This document shows, piece after piece, positions 8,166 to 17,137 of a stretch of 54,170 nt of DNA. The stretch's first letter is position 1. Each line of letters starts with the position of its first letter. The notes beneath the pieces were generated by a model, which was not told the DNA's origin, made no database searches, and saw nothing but the letters and a program-made list of their open reading frames with translations. This stretch comes from a bacterium (GTDB lineage Bacteria; Actinomycetota; Acidimicrobiia; Spongiisociales; Spongiisociaceae): NCBI GenBank assembly GCA_028821235.1, contig JAPPGV010000063.1:1-54170 (forward strand), written 5' to 3'. The translations under genes and the position numbers were made by a program.

Positions 8166-10413
8166 CCGGGTCAAGATGGACCCCAACGCGAGAACCGAGG
8201 GCGACGTGTTCGGGTCTCACGGGGGTGCGGTTGAGTTCCAGGCCGGTGGCGTCGCGGATGGCGGCTACCACTGCGGCCGTGGACGAGACGGTGGGCGGCT
8301 CCCCCACTCCCTTGGCGCCGAAGGGGCCGAACGAACTCGGTTCCTCGATCACCTCGATCTCTATGGGCGGGGCGTCCAGGAAGGTGGGCAGCAGGTAGTC
8401 GGTGAAGGTGGGGTTCTTGATCACGCCGTCCTCGACCACGATCTCCTCGAGGGTGGCCAGGCCGATCCCTTGCATGGTCCCGCCCTCTATCTGGCCCACC
8501 ACCGACCTGGGGTTGATCATGAAGCCCACGTCCTGGACCGTGTCGACCTGCACCACCCGGAAGAGCCCCAGTTCCTGGTCCACATCGACCACGGCCCTAT
8601 GCGCCGCGAAGGCGAAGTCCACGTGGATGTCGCCCTGGCCGTTGTCATCCGGCGCGTCCGTCTGCTGATGGTGGAACCGGGTGTGGTACTCGATGCTCTC
8701 CCGTCCGACCAGGTCCTCCATCGGAGTCACGAGGACTCCGTCCTTCCAGACTCCCTCGCCATCGAGTTCGTCGCCCCCGCCCCGCTCCAGGGCGATCCGG
8801 CGGGCCATCCGCGCCGCCTCCATGACCGCTCCCCCGGTCATCTGGGTCTGGCGGGAGGCCGACGTGGAGCCGGCCGACCCGATCTTGGACGTGTCGTCGT
8901 AGTAGACCACCACATCCTCGATGCCGAGGACGGTCCGTGCGATCTGCGCGCACGCCATTCCGAGACCCTGGCCCACCTCGACCGCCGCCGTGTGCACCTC
9001 CACACCGAACGGGGTTATGGCGACCCTGGCCTCCGCGTAGTCGTCGAAGCCGCCCGAGAAGCAGAGGTTCTTGAGCCCGACCGCGTACCCGACCCCCCGC
9101 CTCACCATCGGCCGGGAGGTGGTCAGCCCGGTACCGCCCGGTAACAGGCGTGGATCGTCGCTGCGGTTCTCATCCGGCAGGGGCATGCGGCGAAGCCTCT
9201 CGAGAATCTCTGTGACCGGCGCCGACGTGTCGATCACCTGCCCCGATGTGGCCAGAGGATCCCCGCGGCGCACGGCGTTGTGGATCCTGAGCTCCACCCG
9301 GTCCATGCCCAAGGCATCGGCCAGCTTGTCCATCTGGGCCTCGTGACCGAAGCAGGCCTGCACCGCCCCGAAGCCCCGCATCGCTCCGCAGGGCGGGTTG
9401 TTGGTCCGTACGGCCACCCCTTCCACCGACACCGAGTCGCACCGGTAGGGACCGGCGGCGTGGTAGACAGCGTTGCCCACTACCGAGTCGCTGGTCGAGC
9501 GGTAGGCGCCCCCGTCGATGATGATCCTCGCCTCGATGCGGCGGAGGGTTCCGTCGGGATCGGCCTCATGGCGCATCCACAGCTGGGCCGGATGGCGGTG
9601 GACGTGGCCCACGAAGCTCTCCGCCCGGCTGTACTCCATCTTCACTGGCCGTCCCGTGTACAGGGCGAGCAGGCAGAGGTGGATCTGGAGGCTGACATCC
9701 TCCCGCGCCCCGAAAGCGCCCCCGACCCCGGCATGGTGGACCCGCACCATGTCCTCGTCCACCCCCAGGCCGGCCACGATCTGATCACGGTCCACATGGG
9801 TCCACTGGGTGGCGATGTGGAGATCGACCCCGCCCTGCCCGTCGGGAATCGCCAGGCCGGACTCGGTGCCGAGCGGGGCCTGGTCCTGCATCCCCACCTC
9901 GTAGTAGCCCTCCACGACCACGGCCCCGGACGCATCCTGGGGGCCTCGCCGACATCTGGCCCGGTGGAACGCGGAGTCCCGGCGGTCGGCCTCCTCCGGG
10001 TCGGTGAGCGGCTCCAGCACCTCGTACTCGATCTCGATGGCTTCCACCGCCCGGCGAGCGGTCTCGGGGTTGTCAGCCGCGACCAGCGCCACCGCCTGGC
10101 CCCAGTACTCGACCAGGTCCGTGGCGAGGATCGGCTGGTCCGTGGACTCCAGACCGAAGGCATTGAGACCCGGGACGTCGTCGCCGACGAGGACGGCATG
10201 GACGCCGGTCATGGCCACGGCAGGGCCGATGTCGAGCCCGGTGATCCTCGCCTTCGGATGGGGGCTCCGGAGGGTGGCGCCGAAGAGCATGCGGTCCATG
10301 TAGAGATCGCCCGAGTAGAGGTAGGTACCGTCCACCTTCGGGATCCCGTCGGTTCGGGAGGTCGACTCGCCGACGCCATCCCGGACGGTGCGGGACCTCA
10401 CCCGGGTGGTCAT
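8158..10413 (-). CDS. Xanthine dehydrogenase-type molybdopterin subunit
   Basis: 751 aa, the usual size for the large subunit of three-subunit molybdenum hydroxylases (compare PucD/XdhA). The start is ATG 10413, which forms an ATGA overlap with the 2Fe-2S gene; the frame is open further upstream, but that stretch is the other gene. Domain order: a fold with GKVDG-like IPKVDGTYLYSGDL at the N-terminus, then Moco-binding domains. The substrate loop reads AMRGFGAVQ (Met345-Arg346), as in xanthine/purine enzymes, and lacks the AYRCSF loop of CO dehydrogenase. The catalytic glutamate is E705 in KGVGEPP. It would hydroxylate a purine or another N-heterocycle in the cytoplasm. The exact substrate is not determined by sequence. 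Confidence 0.88.
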   Translation of the reverse strand: MTTRVRSRTVRDGVGESTSRTDGIPKVDGTYLYSGDLYMDRMLFGATLRSPHPKARITGLDIGPAVAMTGVHAVLVGDDVPGLNAFGLESTDQPILATDLVEYWGQAVALVAADNPETARRAVEAIEIEYEVLEPLTDPEEADRRDSAFHRARCRRGPQDASGAVVVEGYYEVGMQDQAPLGTESGLAIPDGQGGVDLHIATQWTHVDRDQIVAGLGVDEDMVRVHHAGVGGAFGAREDVSLQIHLCLLALYTGRPVKMEYSRAESFVGHVHRHPAQLWMRHEADPDGTLRRIEARIIIDGGAYRSTSDSVVGNAVYHAAGPYRCDSVSVEGVAVRTNNPPCGAMRGFGAVQACFGHEAQMDKLADALGMDRVELRIHNAVRRGDPLATSGQVIDTSAPVTEILERLRRMPLPDENRSDDPRLLPGGTGLTTSRPMVRRGVGYAVGLKNLCFSGGFDDYAEARVAITPFGVEVHTAAVEVGQGLGMACAQIARTVLGIEDVVVYYDDTSKIGSAGSTSASRQTQMTGGAVMEAARMARRIALERGGGDELDGEGVWKDGVLVTPMEDLVGRESIEYHTRFHHQQTDAPDDNGQGDIHVDFAFAAHRAVVDVDQELGLFRVVQVDTVQDVGFMINPRSVVGQIEGGTMQGIGLATLEEIVVEDGVIKNPTFTDYLLPTFLDAPPIEIEVIEEPSSFGPFGAKGVGEPPTVSSTAAVVAAIRDATGLELNRTPVRPEHVALGSRVGVHLDPDG

Positions 10414-10865
10414 CGGCCCCCCACCAACGTCTCCAGGCCTCGGAGAATGGCGCCGTAACCGGTGCACCGGCAGATGTTGCCGGCCAATGCCTCGCGCATC
10501 TCGTCGGACGAAGGGGTCGGGTTCTCCTCGAGGAGAGCCGCCGCGGCGACCACGAAACCCGGGGTGCAGAAGCCGCACTGCACCGCCCCCGAATCCACCA
10601 GGGCCTTCTGCACGGGATGGAGTTCCGGCCCGCCCATGCCTTCGATCGTGACGACCTCCGAACCCTCGGCGTCCGCCGCCATCACCAGGCAGGAACACAC
10701 CAGCTCCCCATCCAGCAGCACCGAGCACGACCCGCACTCCCCCTGCTCGCAAGCCCCCTTGGAGCCGGTCAGATGGAGGTAGTCGCGGAGGGCGAACAGC
10801 AGGCTCTCGGAACCCTTCACGTCGCACACCCGTGCCTCACCGTTCACGGTCATCTGCACTCTCAT
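10410..10865 (-). CDS. Molybdenum hydroxylase 2Fe-2S subunit
   Basis: 151 aa. The start ATG at 10865 lies in an ATGA overlap with the FAD subunit; a longer open frame upstream is antisense noise. The N-terminal plant-ferredoxin-like domain carries Cys39, Cys44, Cys47 and Cys59 (CEQGECGSC...C) for the distal cluster. The C-terminal four-helix domain carries QCGFCTPG and NICRCTGY for the cluster near the molybdopterin. Both sets are complete, so the electron path from Moco to FAD is intact. Corresponds to PucE/XdhC-type small subunits. Confidence 0.92.
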   Translation of the reverse strand: MRVQMTVNGEARVCDVKGSESLLFALRDYLHLTGSKGACEQGECGSCSVLLDGELVCSCLVMAADAEGSEVVTIEGMGGPELHPVQKALVDSGAVQCGFCTPGFVVAAAALLEENPTPSSDEMREALAGNICRCTGYGAILRGLETLVGGR

Positions 10866-11665
10866 GACGACAGGCACCTTTCGAGTAGGCGGCGGGCCAG
10901 GACGCCGGAGGCGTGACGCCGGTAGTCGCTGGTCCCCCGATGATCCGTGATGGGGCTCACCTCCTCTGACACCAACCGGGCGAACTCCTCGAGCGCCGCC
11001 GGGCCGGGATCGGCTTCCTCCGAGATCATCTCCTCGGCCCGCCGGGCCCGGATCGGCGTGGGGCCCACGGAGCCGAGCGCCACCCGGGTGCGGCCGTCCC
11101 GCCACCTGAAGACGCAGGCCGCGACGATGGAGATGACCATGGCGCTTCGCTGGCCGATCTTGGCGAACTCCTGGAAGTCGGGGAGATCCTCCGGCAGCAC
11201 CGCGGCGGTGATCAGCTCGTCGGGACGGCGGGCCGTCCGCTTCACACCGGTGAAGAACTCGTCCCAGGGCAGCCGGCGCGTTCCCGACGTGGAGTGAAGC
11301 TCGATCTCGGCGTCCAGGCCGGCGAGGAAGGGAAGGGAGTCTCCTGCCGGGCTGGCGGTCCCGATGTTCCCGCCGATGGTCCCCGCCGCCCTGATCTGGG
11401 GAGAGCCGATGGTGCGGGCCAGCTGCGCGAGGGCGGTGTGGTCACCCGACTCGAGACGCCGGAAGGTCACGCCCGCGCCGATCCGGCGCCGGGAGACGTC
11501 CTGGATGTCTTCCAGCCTCCGCAACGCCACGACCGTCTCCGGGCGGATCTGGTCGAAGTTGACCTCCACCATCAGGTCGGTTCCTCCCGCCAGCAGCACG
11601 GCTTCGGGATGCGCGGCAAGCGCACCGACGGCCTCATCGATGTCGGCCGGATGTACTACTTCCAT
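10862..11665 (-). CDS. Molybdenum hydroxylase FAD-binding subunit
   Basis: 267 aa, first gene of the hydroxylase operon. FAD contacts are visible in VLLAGGTDLMVEV (residues ~24-36) and in the AAGTIGGNIGTASPAGDSLPFL segment (~93-113), which corresponds to the TIGGNI..SPA.D motif of the XdhB/CoxM family. The C-terminal CO-dehydrogenase flavoprotein domain ends with RRHASGVLARRLLERCL. It passes electrons from the 2Fe-2S protein to NAD+ or another acceptor. Gene order FAD, 2Fe-2S, Moco with 4-nt overlaps implies a stoichiometric complex. No Moco-insertion chaperone (XdhC/PucA) is adjacent. Confidence 0.9.
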   Translation of the reverse strand: MEVVHPADIDEAVGALAAHPEAVLLAGGTDLMVEVNFDQIRPETVVALRRLEDIQDVSRRRIGAGVTFRRLESGDHTALAQLARTIGSPQIRAAGTIGGNIGTASPAGDSLPFLAGLDAEIELHSTSGTRRLPWDEFFTGVKRTARRPDELITAAVLPEDLPDFQEFAKIGQRSAMVISIVAACVFRWRDGRTRVALGSVGPTPIRARRAEEMISEEADPGPAALEEFARLVSEEVSPITDHRGTSDYRRHASGVLARRLLERCLSS

Positions 11666-11790
11666 GACTGCGCGGTCCGTTCTCGGGATCGGGCTGTGCT
11701 CTCAGGATACCAACGGGGATCCCTTTGGCGGCGCAACCCACACGCCCCCGGCCAACAGGTAAGCAGGGGATCCCCTCCTAACCTGGCCGG

Positions 11791-12768
11791 ATGGCGCGGA
11801 TCCTGCTTTGTACCAATCCTTCGGCCTCCGGGTTCACCGGCGGGCTCCACCGATCGGTGGTGGCGCGGCTCCGGGAGAGCTACGAGGTCGAGACCGAGTG
11901 GCCCGGGACCACCGCCGAGGCCCGATCGATCAGCGCCGCCGCCGCAGCCGACCGGTTCGACGTGGTGGTCGCCATGGGCGGGGACGGCGTGGTCCACCAC
12001 ATAGCCAACGGCCTAGCCGGGACCGGCACCGCCCTCGGGATCATCCCGGCGGGAACCACCAACGTGCTCGCCCGGATACTGGGCCTCCCCCGCAATCCCC
12101 GGGCCGCCACCGAGTTCATCTGCGGGAGACCGCCGGTGGCGGCCGTGCCGACCGCCATGCTCACCCTCGACCATGGGGAGTCGGGCGTGGAGAGCCGGCT
12201 GGCCACGTTCTCGTGCGGCGCCGGGTTCGACGCCGCCGTCGTGGAGCGGGCCGAGCAGGAGCCTCATCGCAAGTACCGCTTCTCGGGGCTGCACTATGCC
12301 CGCTCGGCTGCCTCGGTCGCCTGGACCGGCTTCTCCGAACGGCCACCCGATCTGGAGGTGACCACAAGGGACCGGTCAGCCGGGGCGGTGGCCGTGTTCG
12401 TCAGCCTGTACGACCGATACACCTACTTCGGGCGCATCCCCGTCCGCTTCGGATCCCACGAGCCCGGCACGCTGTCGGTGCTCGTGGCCCGCGAGCTGCC
12501 GAGACGGCGCCTGGTCTCCATCCTGCGACGGGTCGTCACCGGCGCCGCGCTGTCCGGCGCTGAGGGACTCGAGGTCTGGACCGGCGTCACCTCCGTGGAG
12601 GTGTCGGCACCCGGCGGGTTCCCGGCCCAGGCTGACGGCGAATTGCTTAGGTCGCCGGTGAAGTTCTCGGTCGCCGCGCGCCCCGACCACCTCCGGGTGC
12701 TGAAGCCCGGATCCCCGGAGCAGCCCGGACCCGACGACATTCCCGGAAAAGGCCCGGATGGCGGGTAA
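11791..12768 (+). CDS. Diacylglycerol/lipid kinase family protein
   Basis: 325 aa. N-terminal DAGK catalytic domain: NPSASG at the start, VVVAMGGDGVVHHIANGL with the nucleotide-binding GGDG at about 63-66, and GIIPAGTTNVLAR. The C-terminal beta-sandwich includes CGAGFDAAVV and ends with QADGELL. The family phosphorylates diacylglycerol, sphingoid bases or related lipids at the inner membrane face. The gene is divergent from the hydroxylase operon and 31 bp upstream of a VanW-domain protein, so both may act in envelope maintenance. The substrate cannot be told from sequence. Confidence 0.88.
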   Translation: MARILLCTNPSASGFTGGLHRSVVARLRESYEVETEWPGTTAEARSISAAAAADRFDVVVAMGGDGVVHHIANGLAGTGTALGIIPAGTTNVLARILGLPRNPRAATEFICGRPPVAAVPTAMLTLDHGESGVESRLATFSCGAGFDAAVVERAEQEPHRKYRFSGLHYARSAASVAWTGFSERPPDLEVTTRDRSAGAVAVFVSLYDRYTYFGRIPVRFGSHEPGTLSVLVARELPRRRLVSILRRVVTGAALSGAEGLEVWTGVTSVEVSAPGGFPAQADGELLRSPVKFSVAARPDHLRVLKPGSPEQPGPDDIPGKGPDGG

Positions 12769-12799
12769 CATCCGGCGCGGTGGTTGGCAATGAGTCCTC

Positions 12800-14698
12800 A
12801 TGTCCGGTTCGCGCCGTCTAGTCCTCTTCCTCGGAGTTCCGATCCTCGCGCTGGGGGTCCTGGCCGTGGTGATCATGAACCAGGACGGCACCACCCCCGG
12901 ACCGGGTAACGGCGGCGGAACCGCAACCACCCGCCTCGACCCCTCCCGGCTGGAAGCGATATCCGCGCTCGCCGACCTGGAGAACATCCTGGCGCTGACG
13001 CCGATCCGGATCGAGGTGAGCGAGTCCAGCTTCAGCCTGCTGCCGGCGGCCATCGGCTTCGACCTGGACGAGGACGCCACGCTCGACACGGCGCTGGCAG
13101 ACCGCTCGTTGGACGCGATCCTCGAAGACCTCCAGCGCAGGGGCGACGACTCTGGGGCCGGCCTGCCCTGGGCGATCTCGGGAACCATTGACGAGACCGC
13201 CCTCGACGGACTGCTGGACCTGTACGAATCGGCTCTGGTAGCACCCGATGAGGGCGGTATCGACATCCGCGGCTCGACGCCGGTGGCACGCTTCCCCCGA
13301 GCCGGCTTCGTGATCGATCGGGCCGTGGCCCGCAACCGGATCGTCGAAGCCTTACTCGGCCAACCCCGCGCCGACGCGGTGCGGTTGCCGACGGTCGAGG
13401 TGCAACCCGTCCTGCCCAGGGCCGCGGTGAACGCGGCTCTGGAAGAGGCCACCGTGCTGCTGGCGGGACCGGTCACCCTGACCCGCACCGACCCCGCCGC
13501 CACCCTCCACCTCGATGTCGGCCAGCTGGGCCGCGCCCTCACCACCGAGGTGGTCACGGACCCGAGTCCGGGTCTCCGGGTCGCCTTCGATCGGGATGTG
13601 ATCAACGGGTATCTGAATCCTCTCCGATCAGGCTTCGAGGCGCCGCCGCGGAACGCCTACATCCTGATCGACGACCAGGAGACGATCACCTACGTCCCGG
13701 GATTCCCGGGCGCTCTCTTGGATGTCGACCTGGTGATCAGGGCGATCAACCAGGCGACCCGCCGGGAATCGCGCCAGTCCACCCTTCCCCTCCAGACCGG
13801 CGTGGAGCCCGAGATAACCGCCCAGGAGCTGGCCGCCATGGGTCCGCTCAGCCTGATCAGCGAGTTCACCACCAAGCACAACTGCTGCCAGCCGAGGGTC
13901 CAGAACATCCACCTGTTCGCCGATGTCATGGACAACGTCAACGTGCTACCGGGGGAAACCCTCTCGCTCAACGAGACGGTGGGAGAGCGAACCCTGGAGC
14001 GGGGCTTCCTGCCCGCCCCCACCATCATCCGGGGAGAGATCGAAGACCAGGTGGGCGGCGGCGTCAGCCAGTTCGCCAGCACTTTCTACAACGCGGTGTT
14101 CTGGGCCGGGCTCGAGGTCATCGACCACAAGCCCCACAGTTACTACTTCTCGCGCTACCCGATGGGCATCGAGGCCACGGTCAGCTGGCCCGTGCCCGAC
14201 CTCGTGTTCCGGAACGACACCGATACGCCTCTCGTCATCAAGACCGCGTACACGAGGACCTCGATCACCGTCAGGTTCTACGGCAACAACTCGGATCGGG
14301 AGGTGACGGCCTCGGTGTCGGGGCGCTACCAACCGGTGCCTTATCCCACCGAGTACGTCCCGAACCCCGAGGTGATGCCCTGGGACGAACCGATGGAGGT
14401 CCAGCAGGGCGCCGATGGATGGAGCGTCACGGTTACCAGAGACATCGCCTTCACCGACGGCACCACCTCCCATGAGGAGTGGAAGGTTCGCTACCGGCCC
14501 TGGGCGCACCGGTTCGAGGTCCACCCGTGCCAGCTGCCCGAGGATGCGGAGGACTACACCGGGGACCCATGCCCGCCCAGTCCCGACTTCCCCGACGGCT
14601 TCCCCGTCACCCTGCCTCCCGACCCGAACGCCGAAGAGCTCGTGGAGGAAGGCGCGACCGGGGAAGGCGAGACCACAGAAAGCGAAACCGGCGAGTAG
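12800..14698 (+). CDS. VanW-domain cell-wall protein
   Basis: 632 aa. One N-terminal membrane helix (residues ~7-27) is followed by an extracytoplasmic Gly/Thr spacer and two putative peptidoglycan-binding-type repeats (about 45-190 and 200-330), the second with GYLNPLRSGF and PGFPGALLDVDL. The VanW domain occupies about 349-490: a Cys-Cys pair (HNCCQPRVQNI), PGETLSLNETVGERT, GGGVSQFASTFYNAVFWAGL and HSYYFSRYPMGIEATVSWPVPDL. The tail is acidic and Thr/Glu-rich. VanW proteins are named after glycopeptide-resistance clusters, but most, as here, are not linked to vancomycin genes and have no proven activity. It follows the lipid kinase by 31 bp and is probably co-transcribed with it. Confidence 0.88.
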   Translation: MSGSRRLVLFLGVPILALGVLAVVIMNQDGTTPGPGNGGGTATTRLDPSRLEAISALADLENILALTPIRIEVSESSFSLLPAAIGFDLDEDATLDTALADRSLDAILEDLQRRGDDSGAGLPWAISGTIDETALDGLLDLYESALVAPDEGGIDIRGSTPVARFPRAGFVIDRAVARNRIVEALLGQPRADAVRLPTVEVQPVLPRAAVNAALEEATVLLAGPVTLTRTDPAATLHLDVGQLGRALTTEVVTDPSPGLRVAFDRDVINGYLNPLRSGFEAPPRNAYILIDDQETITYVPGFPGALLDVDLVIRAINQATRRESRQSTLPLQTGVEPEITAQELAAMGPLSLISEFTTKHNCCQPRVQNIHLFADVMDNVNVLPGETLSLNETVGERTLERGFLPAPTIIRGEIEDQVGGGVSQFASTFYNAVFWAGLEVIDHKPHSYYFSRYPMGIEATVSWPVPDLVFRNDTDTPLVIKTAYTRTSITVRFYGNNSDREVTASVSGRYQPVPYPTEYVPNPEVMPWDEPMEVQQGADGWSVTVTRDIAFTDGTTSHEEWKVRYRPWAHRFEVHPCQLPEDAEDYTGDPCPPSPDFPDGFPVTLPPDPNAEELVEEGATGEGETTESETGE

Positions 14699-15093
14699 CA
14701 GACCACCTAGCGTCCCGTGTCTTTGGTCGCCGTGTTTCTGCGACGTGTGGCCGTGGCGGATTCCTCGGGCGCCGCGCCTGACAAGGGGGTTGAAAGTGTC
14801 ACGGACCCGTCGCATACTGCCCCGCAGCCACAAGCACCGCCGGTTTCCTGCTTTTCGACGTCGAGGGAACCGGAACCGGGATCAATTCGGGAGCGGACCC
14901 GCAGGGGGATAGCGGACCGCGCACGGACCGAAGGAGGTGGTGGCTGGGGGATGGGCCCGCCGGGGTGGGGCGTGTTCTCGCGATTTTCGCGTTCTCGTCG
15001 TATCGGGCGTGGATGATGAACTACCGAACCTGAACGGTCAGCTAGGGACGGCCGATCCCCCTGCCTGCGACAACACAGTCTCGAGAGAAACGG
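14699..15093. other. 395-bp gap between convergent genes
   Basis: Separates the VanW gene (+) from the Nfu-N-like gene (-). It holds a possible 38-residue basic reading frame (14796-14912, listed separately) and a GGAGG at 14931-14935 followed by GTG/ATG codons whose frames look non-coding. No convincing terminator hairpin, RNA gene or repeat was seen. Confidence 0.5.
14796..14912 (+). CDS. Possible short Arg-rich peptide
   Basis: GTG 14796 to TAG 14912, 38 residues, beginning VSRTRRILPRSHKHRRF and very rich in Arg, His and Asn. A GGGGG run seven bases upstream could serve as a ribosome site. It sits alone in an intergenic gap downstream of the VanW gene. The composition could also arise by chance from GC-rich non-coding DNA. 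Confidence 0.2.
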   Translation: MSRTRRILPRSHKHRRFPAFRRRGNRNRDQFGSGPAGG

Positions 15094-15399
15094 TTAGGAG
15101 TCGTCCCGGTAGAAGGCGAGCGAGTGGCGGATGGTGTCGGACATCTCGGTCACGAGGTCGTCGGTCCAGCCTCCGAAGCGGCGCACCGAGATCGTGTTGG
15201 AAAACACGTAGACCGAAGTCAGCGACGGGGTCACCTCGAACAGCGCGGCCGCCAGCCGGGCGGGGAAGGTATCGGCCTGTCCGGCCGCCTCGGCGCTCCG
15301 GTACGTCTCACCCTCCTGACCCGAGAGGCTCCGGTCGGTGTCGAAGACCGCCACGTCCCCCAGCAGTAGGTGATCGACTTCGATCAGCTGGCCCAACAT
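15094..15399 (-). CDS. Small Nfu/NifU N-terminal-domain-like protein
   Basis: 101 aa from ATG 15399, preceded by GGAGGAG at near-ideal spacing, which sets the start. The order of elements matches the Nfu N-terminal fold: DRSLSGQEGETYRSAEAA, then FPARLAAALFEVTPSLTSVYVFSNTISVRR and a final helix DDLVTEMSDTIRHSL. The C-terminal CxxC cluster-scaffold domain of full Nfu proteins is absent and there is no cysteine in the chain. It may be a stand-alone regulatory or partner domain for iron-sulfur assembly. It lies about 130 bp downstream of pyruvate kinase on the same strand. The assignment rests on pattern resemblance and needs a profile search. Confidence 0.6.
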   Translation of the reverse strand: MLGQLIEVDHLLLGDVAVFDTDRSLSGQEGETYRSAEAAGQADTFPARLAAALFEVTPSLTSVYVFSNTISVRRFGGWTDDLVTEMSDTIRHSLAFYRDDS

Positions 15400-15532
15400 T
15401 CTCCTCCCGCATCGAGCCCCGGAACCGTCGCGGCTGCTGTGCAACCCTGCAACGAGGCGGTCGCATGGTAGCCGACCCCGGTACCGGTAGTCCGCCTCGG
15501 GCCAGGCCGTGGGAGTTCGCCTTCCCGGCGCC

Positions 15533-16993
15533 TCATGGACGGCCGCGGTGGCCGGCTCTCCAAGACGCTCTCAGGCGCTCGCCGATCACGTGCAGCTTGA
15601 CCAGGTTGGTCTTGGCCTGGGTATTGGGAGGCGTGCCCGCGATCATCACCACTCCCTCGCCCCGCTCGCACACCCCCTCCTTCTCCAGGTACTTCTCGGC
15701 AGCGGCGAACATCAGGTCGGTGGACGCCCTCGGCTCGAACCGGATCGGGGTAACCCCCCAGAAGAGGGCCATGCGGCGCCGGATCCTCCCGCTCGGAGCG
15801 AACACCATGATGTCCGCCGAAGGCCGGTACTTTGACAGCAACCGGGCGGTGCCACCCGACTCGGTGAAGGCCACGATGGTCCTGAACCCCAGGTTGCGGG
15901 CCGCCTCGGTGGCCGCCTTGGCGGTGGCCGAGGCGAACGTCATCGTGCTCTCCAGGAACTCTATGGCATCGGCGCCGGTCATCTGCTGATCCCGGTAGCG
16001 CTCGGCCTCCACACAGATGGACGACATGGCCTCGACCACCCGGGCCGGATGGCGCCCCACCGCCGTCTCCGCCGAGAGCATGACGGCATCCGTGCCCGAG
16101 GCGACCGCGTTGGCCACGTCGGTCACCTCCGCCCGGCTGGGCCGCAAGGCGGTGACCATCGACTCCAGCATCTCGGTGGCGGTTATCGAGATGAGCCCGG
16201 CCTGGTTGGTCCGATGCAGTATGTTGGCCTGAATATTGGGGATCGTCTCCAGCGGCAGCTCGACGCCCAGGTCACCGCGGGCCACCATCACGCCGTCGGC
16301 CTGATCCAGGATCGAGTCGAGATTGCTGTAGGCCAGGGCCAGCTCCACCTTGGCGATGACCGGGGTGGAGCCGCCGGCCAGCTCGCGCACCTGCGATATG
16401 TCCTCGCCCCGCTTTACGAACGAGGCGGCCACGTAGTCCACGCCCATCTGCCGGCCCAGCTCGAGATCCACCTGATCCTTCTCGGTGACCGGCCCCAACT
16501 CGAGATCGCTGTCGGGGAAGGCGATCCCCTTGCGGTCGGGCAACTCCCCACCTCGTTCGATGAGGACCGTCAACCCCTCGCCGTCCGATCCGGTGACCCG
16601 ACCCTCGATCAGTCCGTCGGCCATCACCACCCGTGCCCCCGTGCCCACGTCGTCGGGCAGCCGCGGATAGTCGACCGGGATCAGGTCGGGACCGCCCTCG
16701 TCCCCGGTCACGGCAAGGCGGACGGTCGCCCCCTGCGGCAGATCGACAGAGCCGCCCCGGAAGTGCCCCACCCGCGTCTTCGGCCCCTGGATGTCCTGGA
16801 GGATGGCGATGGAACGGCCCACCTCGGCGGCGGCCTGGCGTATCCACTTGATCATCCGGACGTGTGACTCGTGGTCGCCGTGGCTGAAGTTGAGCCGGGC
16901 GACGTCCATCCCGGCCTGCACCAGCCCCCGGACCGCGTCCAGATCGGCCACCGCCGGGCCCATCGTGGCCACGATCTTCGTCCTGCGCCGCAT
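15533..16993 (-). CDS. pyk: Pyruvate kinase
   Basis: 486 aa, complete. It catalyses the last glycolytic step, phosphoenolpyruvate + ADP to pyruvate + ATP. N-terminal TKIVATMGPA and MDVARLNFSHGDH start the TIM barrel; the B domain covers about 70-165. The active-site lysine lies in PVIAKVELALAYSNLDSIL (about 220), a variant of the usual AKIE(N/K) signature in which the residue after Glu is Leu. The metal-binding region is MVARGDLGVELPLE, and the helix usually reading TQMLESM reads TEMLESM. Both variants are unusual but keep the key Lys and Glu. The C-terminal allosteric domain (about 345-475) is present. A putative Nfu-N protein follows. Confidence 0.93.
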   Translation of the reverse strand: MRRRTKIVATMGPAVADLDAVRGLVQAGMDVARLNFSHGDHESHVRMIKWIRQAAAEVGRSIAILQDIQGPKTRVGHFRGGSVDLPQGATVRLAVTGDEGGPDLIPVDYPRLPDDVGTGARVVMADGLIEGRVTGSDGEGLTVLIERGGELPDRKGIAFPDSDLELGPVTEKDQVDLELGRQMGVDYVAASFVKRGEDISQVRELAGGSTPVIAKVELALAYSNLDSILDQADGVMVARGDLGVELPLETIPNIQANILHRTNQAGLISITATEMLESMVTALRPSRAEVTDVANAVASGTDAVMLSAETAVGRHPARVVEAMSSICVEAERYRDQQMTGADAIEFLESTMTFASATAKAATEAARNLGFRTIVAFTESGGTARLLSKYRPSADIMVFAPSGRIRRRMALFWGVTPIRFEPRASTDLMFAAAEKYLEKEGVCERGEGVVMIAGTPPNTQAKTNLVKLHVIGERLRASWRAGHRGRP

Positions 16994-17137
16994 AGCTCCA
17001 CGTTATGAAGGTGGCAGCAGGTATCAAAGCACCAACCGCTCGTAGGGGCGATCCCGGTGGGGCCGGCGGGCGAACTCCGGGTGAAAGCTCAGGTCTCCGG
17101 CGTTCCTACACTGCGAGCACATCACGAATGGAGGACC

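Noticed and set aside
8158-10410. Aerobic carbon monoxide dehydrogenase (CoxMSL)
   Set aside because: A CoxG-like gene is nearby, but the large subunit has AMRGFGAVQ at the substrate loop instead of the AYRCSF loop of form I CO dehydrogenase, so a purine-type hydroxylase is preferred.
14937-15989. 350-codon plus-strand frame with a good GGAGG upstream
   Set aside because: It runs antisense through the Nfu-N-like and pyruvate kinase genes, and its translation is Arg/Ser/Pro-rich without any domain.
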